This document shows positions 1 through 5,067 of a DNA stretch of 5,067 nucleotides, piece after piece; the first letter of the stretch is position 1; every line of letters begins with the position of its first letter. A program made the position numbers and the translations under genes. Under the pieces are notes generated by a model. The model was not told the DNA's origin. It worked only from the letters and a program-made list of their open reading frames with translations, and ran no database searches. Source of the DNA: Pseudomonadota bacterium. GTDB taxonomy: Bacteria; Pseudomonadota; Gammaproteobacteria; Pseudomonadales; Cellvibrionaceae. The stretch is from the NCBI GenBank assembly GCA_023416875.1, contig JAEZGT010000042.1:1-5067 (forward strand). The letters run 5' to 3'.

Positions 1-122
1 GGATCCTGCTGATCGAGAATAAATACCGGCACCACTTGGTCGTATTGCCGCATGGCGGCGGCGAGACCAGGGAGGTCATACAGACGCAAATCGAGAGTGA
101 ACCAAAATATCGCGGTTGTCAT
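1..122 (-). CDS. Photolyase/cryptochrome-family protein, N-terminal 40 codons (runs off the left edge)
   Basis: The gene starts at ATG 122-120 and is open to the left edge, giving 40 codons plus two bases. The translation begins MTTAIFWFTLDLRLYDLPGL and continues with AAAMRQYD and VVPVFILDQQD. This is the opening of the N-terminal alpha/beta domain of DNA photolyases: a short strand, the W-F-x-x-D-L-R-L-x-D motif (residues 7-16), a helix, and the second strand VVPVFILD (30-37). Family members use light and FAD to split pyrimidine dimers in DNA; the FAD-binding domain would lie outside the window. The usual Arg after WF is Thr9 here, and the usual D-N-P-A-L is D-L-P-G-L, so the copy is somewhat divergent. 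No in-frame start exists upstream before a TAA. A weak GGA (132-134) lies 9 nt before the ATG. It follows spoVR on the same strand after 99 nt. CPD photolyase is more likely than cryptochrome, but the class cannot be decided from 40 residues. Confidence 0.82.
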   Translation of the reverse strand, partial: MTTAIFWFTLDLRLYDLPGLAAAMRQYDQVVPVFILDQQD

Positions 123-145
123 AGCGCATTCCGGAAATGCCGAAA

Positions 146-158
146 GGCGTATCTTATA
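146..158 (-). promoter_or_regulatory. Possible weak promoter -10 for the photolyase gene
   Basis: On the minus strand, TATAAG (158-153) matches the sigma-70 -10 consensus at five of six positions, and a start near 147 would give a leader of about 25 nt. No convincing -35 hexamer lies 16-18 nt upstream, so this could be chance. If it is not used, the photolyase gene would depend on read-through from the prkA-yeaH-spoVR transcript. Confidence 0.22.
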
Positions 159-194
159 TGGGATGGCGGAAAAAGGATGTGCGGTGGCGAATGT

Positions 195-215
195 GCGGCT
201 GCCAGCGACAGCCGC
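195..215 (-). terminator. Hairpin just after spoVR; attenuator or non-canonical terminator candidate
   Basis: A perfect 7-bp GC-rich stem (GCGGCTG at 195-201 pairing with CAGCCGC at 209-215) encloses a 7-nt loop. It begins 6 nt past the spoVR stop codon on the coding strand. No run of T follows the stem on either strand, so it does not meet the rule for an intrinsic terminator. It could stabilise the 3' end of the operon mRNA, weaken read-through into the photolyase gene, or be incidental. Its position right after the stop is the main argument for function. Confidence 0.35.
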
Positions 216-221
216 TAAGCA

Positions 222-1739
222 TTAATGACTTTCCGCGTTGGGATCGGGGCAGTGAAAACTCTCCACAATTTCGTTATCACGCAGAGAGTGCAGGTGAACG
301 TCAAATCCCCAAAGGCGGTGGATGTGCTTGAGCACTTCTTCTGCAGAGCCTTCGTCCAAGGGTTGGCGATTGAATTGCTGATGGTGGAGAGTGATGGAAC
401 GATCACCGCTGACATCAACTTCAAAAATCTGGATATTGGGTTCGCGATTACCAAGGTTGTATTGCGCAGACAGCGATTCACGCACAGCTTTGTAACCGTC
501 GTCATCGTGAATGGCGGTCACGTCGATGGTGGAATTGTGATCATCATCCAGAATGCAGAATAGTTTCAGATCCCGCATTACCTTAGGTGACAGGAATTGC
601 AGAATAAAACTCTCGTCTTTGAAATTGCGCATGGCGAAATCGAGAGTTTCCAACCAATTGCTGCCAGCGATTTCGGGGAACCAGCGTTTATCTTCATCGG
701 TGGGATTTTCACATATGCGTTTGAGATCCGTGAAAATACTGTACCCGAGCGTATAGGGATTAATGCCGTTGTAATAAGGGCTGTCGTAGGACGGTTGGTA
801 AATCACGCTGGTGTGCGATTGCATAAATTCCAGCATAAAACCTTCTGTCACCAAGCCGCGATCATATAGGGTGTTAATCAGCTGGTAGTGCCAGAAGGTC
901 GCCCAGCCCTCGTTCATCACCTGAGTCTGGCGCTGTGGGTAAAAATACTGCGCAATTTTGCGGACTATGCGCACGATTTCGCGCTGCCATGGTTCGAGCA
1001 ATGGCGCTTTTTTCTCGATGAAATACAGCAAATTTTCCTGCGGCTCTTCGGGAAAGCGCGCGGTTTTCTTTTGCTTTTTGTCCTGATCGTCCACCGGAAT
1101 AGTTCGCCAGAGATCGTTGATTTGGCGTTGCAAATATTCCTCGCGCTCCTTTTGCCGCAGCTGCTCTTCCTGAGTAGAAATGGGATAGGGACGTTTATAG
1201 CGGTCGACGCCGTAATTCATGATGGCGTGACAGGAATCAAGAATCGCCTCCACTGATTCGACGCCGTATTTTTCCTCGCACTGGGCGATGTACTGTTTGG
1301 CAAAAACCAGGTAGTCGATAATGGACGAGGCGTCCGTCCAGGCGCGAAATAGATAGTTGCCTTTGAAAAAGGAATTGTGGCCGTAACACGCATGGGCAAT
1401 GACCAATGCCTGCATCATCATGGTGTTTTCTTCCATGAGATACGCAATACAGGGATTGGAGTTGATGACGATTTCGTAAGCGAGCCCCATCTGCCCCCGG
1501 TTGTAGGACTGCTGAACGTTGAGAAATTGTTTGCCATAGGACCAGTGGCTATAGCCGATGGGCATGCCGACGGACGCGTAGGCGTCCATCATTTGTTCGG
1601 AACTGATGACTTCAATTTGGTTGGGATAAGTGTCCAAGCCATATTCTTCCGCAATCTGGCCGATTGCGCGGTCATAGGCCTGGACCAGCTCGAAACTCCA
1701 CTCTGAAGTGGTGGATATCGGAGATGCTGCCCGTGTCAT
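222..1739 (-). CDS. spoVR: SpoVR/YcgB family protein
   Basis: A complete 505-residue protein, close to the length of E. coli YcgB (about 510), with matching segments throughout, such as LDTYPNQIEVISSEQMMDAY (35-54), AYEIVINSNPCIAYLMEEN (87-105), HACYGHNSFFK (116-126), SCHAIMNYGVDRYKRP (169-184), MNEGWATFWHY (275-285) and KHIHRLWGFDV (471-481). The family is named for B. subtilis SpoVR, which is involved in spore cortex formation; in non-spore-formers such as this one its biochemical role is not established. There is no signal peptide or membrane segment, so it should be cytoplasmic. A charged linker (about 186-230) separates the two halves. His116, His121, Glu277 and His284 lie in the most family-like blocks and could bind a metal; this is inference. 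The ATG directly abuts the yeaH stop codon (TAAATG), with AAGG 8 nt upstream, so translation is probably coupled to yeaH. The N-terminus is a few residues shorter than YcgB before the shared W-[ST]-F motif (W14), which is normal variation. Confidence 0.96.
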   Translation of the reverse strand: MTRAASPISTTSEWSFELVQAYDRAIGQIAEEYGLDTYPNQIEVISSEQMMDAYASVGMPIGYSHWSYGKQFLNVQQSYNRGQMGLAYEIVINSNPCIAYLMEENTMMMQALVIAHACYGHNSFFKGNYLFRAWTDASSIIDYLVFAKQYIAQCEEKYGVESVEAILDSCHAIMNYGVDRYKRPYPISTQEEQLRQKEREEYLQRQINDLWRTIPVDDQDKKQKKTARFPEEPQENLLYFIEKKAPLLEPWQREIVRIVRKIAQYFYPQRQTQVMNEGWATFWHYQLINTLYDRGLVTEGFMLEFMQSHTSVIYQPSYDSPYYNGINPYTLGYSIFTDLKRICENPTDEDKRWFPEIAGSNWLETLDFAMRNFKDESFILQFLSPKVMRDLKLFCILDDDHNSTIDVTAIHDDDGYKAVRESLSAQYNLGNREPNIQIFEVDVSGDRSITLHHQQFNRQPLDEGSAEEVLKHIHRLWGFDVHLHSLRDNEIVESFHCPDPNAESH

Positions 1740-3011
1740 TTACGCTACCTTTTTTTGGAACAGCTGGCGGAAGACCGGAAAAATATCGCTGGCGCTCACG
1801 AGCTGGCGCATCGCAAAGGTCTGCGGAAAATCCTCCAGAACTTTTTCGTAGGATGACCACAGTGCCTGGTGGTCCCGCGAGGTAATTTCGATGTATGAGA
1901 AATATTGCAGTTTTGGCATCAATCGCTCAGAAAGAACCTTGTAACAGATGGTGGAGTCGTCATTCCAGTTGTCGCCGTCCGAAGCTTGAGCGGCATAAAT
2001 ATTCCACTGCTCGGGTGGATAGCGCTCACTGATGATTTCATCGGTTAGTTTTAATGCGCTGGATACTATGGTTCCGCCGGTTTCGCGACTGTAGAAAAAT
2101 TCCTGCTCGTCCACTTCTTTCGCACTGGTGTGGTGGCGAATGAATACGACCTCAGTATGCTCATAATTGCGTTGCAAAAACAGGAAAAGAAGAAGGAAGA
2201 AACGCTTAGCAATATCTTTAGTAGCCTGATCCATGGAGCCTGATACGTCCATAATGCAGAACATCACGGCACGGGAGCGCGGCACTGGATGTTTGACGTG
2301 CAGGTTGTATTTCAAATCGAAATCGTCCAGCCAGGGCACGCGCTGGATTTTTTTGCGCAACTCAGCGATTTCCAATTGGATTTCATTGAGCTTTACCAGC
2401 TCGTCCGGGTGAGTCGCGTTGGCCAATGCTTCCGCTTGTGCCTCCAGGTCTTTTAAACGTCTACGCTTGCCGCCCGTAAGCGCGATGCGGCGGGCGTTAG
2501 CGGCTCGCAGAGATCGAACGATATTGATTTTTCCGGGCGTACCTTCGTTGGCAATGCCTGCCCGGTGAAGTTTAAATTCGGTGTTTCCGGCGAGATGACG
2601 TTTGACAAGATTGGGCAGTGCCAAATCTTCAAACATAAAATTGAGGAATTCTTCCTGGGTGATGTTGAAAGCGAAATCATCCATGCCTTCGCCGGAGTTG
2701 CCCGCACCCTTGCCGTTGCCGGAACCACCACCGCCCTCCGGACGCTTGATCTGGTCGCCAGTAACAAAGTCGCGATTGCCGGGCAGTACCCGAACTTTTT
2801 TGCCGCCCTGGCCGTGATGAAAAATCGGCTCGCCTATATCTTTCGCGGGAATACTGATTTTCTCGCCGCTGTGAATATCAGTTATGGAGCGCTTATCGAT
2901 AGCCTCGGATACAGCTTTCTTAATGTGCTGGCGATAGCGCTCCAGAAAGCGTTGCCGATTAACAGTGCTTTTGTTTTTGGAATTTAACCTGCGATCGACA
3001 ATATAGGTCAC
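1740..3011 (-). CDS. yeaH: YeaH, DUF444 family protein with VWA/MIDAS domain
   Basis: A 423-residue protein matching E. coli YeaH (about 427) from end to end. The N-terminal part opens with TYIVDRRLN and holds a basic helical stretch, then a Gly-rich flexible linker (about 91-109, P-E-G-G-G-G-S...) and the conserved block FLNFMFEDLALPNLVK (122-137). A basic, Leu/Glu-rich region (about 182-225) looks like a helical hairpin or coiled coil. The C-terminal half is a von Willebrand A-like domain with an intact MIDAS motif DVSGSM (255-260), a TGGT segment (311-314) and ASDGDNW (343-349). These would bind a divalent cation and serve protein-protein contact. No signal peptide is present; the hydrophobic FFLLLFLFLQ run (271-280) is the first helix of the VWA fold, not a membrane anchor. 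I chose GTG 3011 over GTG 3020 because it gives MTYIVDRRLN, aligned with E. coli MTWFIDRRLN, and has GAGGTGA 5 nt upstream; the GTG at 3020 lies inside that site. It sits 18 nt after prkA. YeaH likely acts as an adaptor for the AAA+ partner (inference). Confidence 0.96.
   Translation of the reverse strand: MTYIVDRRLNSKNKSTVNRQRFLERYRQHIKKAVSEAIDKRSITDIHSGEKISIPAKDIGEPIFHHGQGGKKVRVLPGNRDFVTGDQIKRPEGGGGSGNGKGAGNSGEGMDDFAFNITQEEFLNFMFEDLALPNLVKRHLAGNTEFKLHRAGIANEGTPGKINIVRSLRAANARRIALTGGKRRRLKDLEAQAEALANATHPDELVKLNEIQLEIAELRKKIQRVPWLDDFDLKYNLHVKHPVPRSRAVMFCIMDVSGSMDQATKDIAKRFFLLLFLFLQRNYEHTEVVFIRHHTSAKEVDEQEFFYSRETGGTIVSSALKLTDEIISERYPPEQWNIYAAQASDGDNWNDDSTICYKVLSERLMPKLQYFSYIEITSRDHQALWSSYEKVLEDFPQTFAMRQLVSASDIFPVFRQLFQKKVA
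1748..1751 (-). promoter_or_regulatory. Ribosome binding site of spoVR inside the end of yeaH
   Basis: On the coding strand, AAGG ends 8 nt before the spoVR ATG and lies within the last codons of yeaH. It is weaker than the sites of prkA and yeaH. Together with the zero-nucleotide TAA-ATG junction, this points to translational coupling or re-initiation by ribosomes finishing yeaH. Confidence 0.6.
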
Positions 3012-3016
3012 TCGTG

Positions 3017-3023
3017 TCACCTC
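3017..3023 (-). promoter_or_regulatory. Ribosome binding site that decides the yeaH start
   Basis: GAGGTGA on the coding strand is complementary to seven bases of the 16S rRNA tail and lies 5 nt before GTG 3011. The upstream in-frame GTG (3020-3018) overlaps this same sequence and has no Shine-Dalgarno of its own, which supports the shorter 423-residue protein. Confidence 0.7.
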
Positions 3024-3029
3024 ATGGGT

Positions 3030-4952
3030 TTATTGCGATTTGCGAACGCGTAAATACCATTCAGAGAGCAGCCGCACTTGTTTCTCTGTATAGCCGCGCT
3101 GGACCATGCGCGCGACGAAGTCCTCGTGTTTCTTTTGATCATCTTTGGAGGACTTGGTATTGAACGAGATAACCGGCAGTAGTTCTTCGGTGTTAGAGAA
3201 CATTTTTTTCTCAATCACCGTACGCAACTTCTCGTAACTGCTCCACAATGGATTTTTGCCATTGTTGTTGGCGCGGGCGCGCAACACAAAGTTCACGATC
3301 TCGTTGCGGAAATCTTTAGGATTGCTAATACCCGCTGGCTTTTCAATTTTCTCGAGTTCCTCGTTGAGAGCAGCGCGGTCCAGGATTTCGCCGGTCTCGG
3401 GATCGCGATACTCCTGATCCTGGATCCAGAAATCAGCGTAAGTGACATAGCGGTCGAAAATGTTCTGGCCATACTCCGCATAAGATTCCAGATAGGCAGT
3501 CTGGATTTCCTTGCCAATAAAGGACACATAACGGGGGGCAAGATACTCTTTGATAAACGCCAAATACCGCGTTGAGACTTCTTCTGGGAATTGCTCCTGT
3601 TCGATTTGCTGTTCCAACACGTAGAGCAGGTGCACCGGGTTAGCGGCAATTTCGGTTGGGTCAAAGTTGAAAACTTTAGACAGAATCTTGAATGCGAAGC
3701 GCGTGGATAAGCCCACCATGCCTTCATCAACGCCGGCGCTGTCTTTATATTCCTGCAGCGATTTGGCTTTCGGATCCGTATCTTTCAGATTTTCTCCGTC
3801 GTAAACCCTCATCTTGGAAAACAAATTGGAGTTTTCCGGAACTTTAAGACGGGAGAGGACTGAAAATTGCGCAAGTAATTTCAACGTATCCGGAGCACAG
3901 GGTGCTTCGGATAGTGAGCTGTGTTGCAGCAGTTTGTCGTAAATTTTGATCTCTTCCGAGACGCGCAAACAATAAGGGACTTTGACGATATAGACCCTGT
4001 CGATAAATGCCTCATTGTTCTTGTTGTTTTTAAATGCCTGCCATTCAGACTCGTTCGAGTGCGCCAGAATTACCCCTTCAAAAGGAATGGCGCCAAGTCC
4101 TTCAGTGCCATTGAAATTGCCTTCCTGGGTTGCCGTCAGAAGCGGGTGTAAAACTTTGATCGGGGCTTTAAACATCTCCACAAATTCCATGATGCCTTGG
4201 TTGGCACGGCAGAGACCACCGGAGAAACTGTAGGCATCGGGATCGTTTTGCGGGAAATCCTCCAGCTTGCGGATATCCACTTTACCCACGAGAGAAGAAA
4301 TATCCTGATTGTTTTCATCGCCGGGTTCGGTTTTGGAAATGGCGATTTGATTGAGAATGGATGGGTGAACTTTGATCACTTTGAACTGGCTGATATCACC
4401 GCCGAATTCGTGGAGGCGTTTGACGGCCCAAGGCGACATAATAGTTTTGACGTAACGGCGCGGTATGCCGTAATCCTCTTCCAAAATTGCGCCGTCTTCG
4501 TCAGGGTCGAAAAGACCTAACGGTGATTCGAATACAGGAGAATCTTTAATGCAGTAGATCGGTTGTTTTTCCATCAAGCTTTTTAGTTTTTCGGCAAGGG
4601 AGGATTTGCCGCCGCCGACGGGACCGAGCAAATAAAGAATTTGTTTCTTCTCTTCGAGACCTTGCGCAGCGTGACGGAAGAAGGACACGATTTGTTCAAT
4701 CGATTCCTCCATGCCGTAAAATTCTTCGAAAGCCTTATAGCGTTTGATGATTTTGTTGGAAAAAATTCGGCTCATACGCGAGTCGCGAGACGTGTCGACC
4801 AGCTCTGGCTCTCCTATCGCAAGCAGCATGCGCTCCGCCGCCGTCGCATATACCGACGGGTCCGATTTGCAGAGTTCCAGATATTCTTGGATGGTGAGTT
4901 CTTCTTGTTGGGTCGCAGCAAATCGATTGCGATAGTGGTTGAAGATCGTCAT
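3030..4952 (-). CDS. prkA: PrkA/YeaG family AAA+ ATPase (annotated as serine protein kinase)
   Basis: A 640-residue protein, close to E. coli YeaG (644) and collinear with it. The N-terminal AAA+ domain spans about residues 18-385. It has a Walker A GPVGGGKSS (110-118, Lys116), a probable Walker B around GIMEFVEM (253-260), a sensor-1 Asn in AHSNESEW (297-304), an Arg-finger candidate R319 in FIDRVYIVKVP, and a sensor-2-like GLSTRFAFKI (414-423). The C-terminal PrkA domain (about 386-640) includes IGKEIQTAYLESYAEYGQNI and ends WYLRVRKSQ. The family was first described as a serine kinase in B. subtilis, and Lon-like AAA+ protease activity has also been proposed. I see no classic Hanks kinase signature, so the kinase label should be read with care. 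In E. coli, yeaG is tied to stationary phase and nitrogen starvation. ATG 4952 is chosen because it gives MTIFNHYRNR, matching YeaG MNIFDHYRQR, and has GAGGAGG 8 nt upstream. It is the first gene of the prkA-yeaH-spoVR operon. It is cytoplasmic, with no signal peptide. Confidence 0.97.
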   Translation of the reverse strand: MTIFNHYRNRFAATQQEELTIQEYLELCKSDPSVYATAAERMLLAIGEPELVDTSRDSRMSRIFSNKIIKRYKAFEEFYGMEESIEQIVSFFRHAAQGLEEKKQILYLLGPVGGGKSSLAEKLKSLMEKQPIYCIKDSPVFESPLGLFDPDEDGAILEEDYGIPRRYVKTIMSPWAVKRLHEFGGDISQFKVIKVHPSILNQIAISKTEPGDENNQDISSLVGKVDIRKLEDFPQNDPDAYSFSGGLCRANQGIMEFVEMFKAPIKVLHPLLTATQEGNFNGTEGLGAIPFEGVILAHSNESEWQAFKNNKNNEAFIDRVYIVKVPYCLRVSEEIKIYDKLLQHSSLSEAPCAPDTLKLLAQFSVLSRLKVPENSNLFSKMRVYDGENLKDTDPKAKSLQEYKDSAGVDEGMVGLSTRFAFKILSKVFNFDPTEIAANPVHLLYVLEQQIEQEQFPEEVSTRYLAFIKEYLAPRYVSFIGKEIQTAYLESYAEYGQNIFDRYVTYADFWIQDQEYRDPETGEILDRAALNEELEKIEKPAGISNPKDFRNEIVNFVLRARANNNGKNPLWSSYEKLRTVIEKKMFSNTEELLPVISFNTKSSKDDQKKHEDFVARMVQRGYTEKQVRLLSEWYLRVRKSQ

Positions 4953-4960
4953 ACAATGGT

Positions 4961-4967
4961 CCTCCTC
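4961..4967 (-). promoter_or_regulatory. Strong ribosome binding site that decides the prkA start
   Basis: GAGGAGG on the coding strand lies 8 nt before ATG 4952, a near-ideal site and spacing. It excludes the in-frame TTG at 5003, whose 17 extra residues have no counterpart in YeaG. It is the strongest of the three sites in the operon. Confidence 0.85.
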
Positions 4968-5054
4968 AAAACGGCGTGATCCAAACCCAAAGCAGTTCGC
5001 CAAGGCTTGAATATGTGTGGCAACGGACGTGTTCCTGCTCTCAAATCCCCTTTG
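4968..5054 (-). other. prkA 5' leader
   Basis: If transcription starts near 5051, the mRNA has a leader of about 99 nt, including the ribosome binding site at 4961-4967. I see no strong hairpin, short upstream ORF with a good ribosome site, or known riboswitch in it. I also found no GG-N10-GC pair with the right spacing for a sigma-54 promoter, although E. coli yeaG is reported to have one. Confidence 0.35.
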
Positions 5055-5065
5055 CTAAGCATAGA
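5055..5065 (-). promoter_or_regulatory. Candidate sigma-S (RpoS) type extended -10 of the prkA-yeaH-spoVR operon
   Basis: On the coding strand the last bases of the window read TCTATGCTTAG, which matches the sigma-S-preferred TCTATACTTAA at nine of eleven positions, including the C before the TATGCT hexamer (5063-5058) and the TTA after it. The implied start is an A near 5051. The -35 region lies outside the window and cannot be judged. General stress control is known for yeaGH in E. coli, which makes the reading plausible, but a single -10 element can occur by chance. Confidence 0.45.
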
Positions 5066-5067
5066 CC

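Noticed and set aside
1..6. GGATCC (BamHI site) at the first base as a cloning junction or vector boundary
   Set aside because: The photolyase frame continues into it with sensible residues and no vector-like sequence is visible; at most it marks the end of a cloned genomic fragment.
126..140. Imperfect inverted repeat (GCATT...AATGC) just before the photolyase start as an operator
   Set aside because: It has short arms around a TTCCGGAA core and matches no operator I can name; chance is a sufficient explanation.
36..218. 60-codon plus-strand open frame near the left edge
   Set aside because: Its low-complexity protein resembles nothing I know, whereas the opposite strand gives a clear photolyase N-terminus over 1-122.
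301..310. TCAAATCCCC repeated at 5041-5050 as a possible attachment or direct repeat
   Set aside because: It is only 10 bases, one copy lies inside the spoVR coding region, and there is no mobile element between the copies.
888..1256. 122-codon open frame on the plus strand
   Set aside because: It is antisense to conserved SpoVR blocks, has no recognisable domain, and the SpoVR reading explains the sequence fully.
2180..2210. Hydrophobic run in YeaH as a membrane segment
   Set aside because: The FFLLLFLFLQ stretch follows the MIDAS motif where the first helix of a VWA fold is expected, is short, and is matched by a similar run in cytoplasmic E. coli YeaH.
2565..2987. 140-codon open frame on the plus strand
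   Set aside because: It lies wholly antisense to the well-supported yeaH gene, has no family-like motifs and is best explained as a shadow of the yeaH codon pattern.
4953..5003. N-terminal extension of PrkA by 17 residues from a TTG start
   Set aside because: No Shine-Dalgarno precedes the TTG, the extension includes the GAGGAGG ribosome site itself, and YeaG begins at the equivalent of ATG 4952.
4968..5054. Sigma-54 (-24/-12) promoter upstream of prkA
   Set aside because: TTGGC and TTTGG elements occur, but none has GC at the required 10-nt spacing from GG.

Overview
The window suggests a gammaproteobacterium. All three complete proteins resemble, almost residue for residue over long stretches, what I recall of the enterobacterial and pseudomonad PrkA/YeaG, YeaH and YcgB/SpoVR proteins. 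Base composition looks close to half GC, so a high-GC pseudomonad is unlikely. A Cellvibrio-like or other free-living gammaproteobacterium is a reasonable guess, but the window alone does not settle the genus.

Everything recognisable lies on the minus strand, so the genes read from right to left. At the right edge is a candidate sigma-S type -10 element (5055-5065), followed by a leader of about 99 nt and a strong Shine-Dalgarno. Then come prkA (3030-4952, AAA+ ATPase/PrkA family), yeaH (1740-3011, DUF444 protein with a VWA/MIDAS domain) and spoVR (222-1739, SpoVR/YcgB family). Spacing is tight (18 nt between prkA and yeaH, 0 nt between yeaH and spoVR), so they almost certainly form one transcript. 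After spoVR there is a 7-bp hairpin without a U-tract. The first 40 codons of a photolyase/cryptochrome-family gene (1-122) then run off the left edge.

The three-gene unit is a known but poorly understood conserved module linked to stress, stationary phase and nutrient starvation. An AAA+ ATPase beside a VWA/MIDAS protein recalls other motor-adaptor pairs (RavA-ViaA, CbbQ-CbbO, MoxR-VWA, the Mg-chelatase subunits). SpoVR, with conserved-looking His/Glu clusters, is a candidate third partner or target. That working model is inference. The downstream photolyase repairs UV damage in DNA and may share the stress context by read-through, though it may also have its own weak promoter.

Corrections to simple longest-ORF calls: prkA starts at 4952 (ATG), not at the upstream TTG at 5003. 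yeaH more likely starts at GTG 3011 than at GTG 3020. The photolyase fragment at the left edge is easy to miss because it is short and open-ended. I see no mobile element, CRISPR array, RNA gene or frameshift. No gap between genes exceeds 300 bases.
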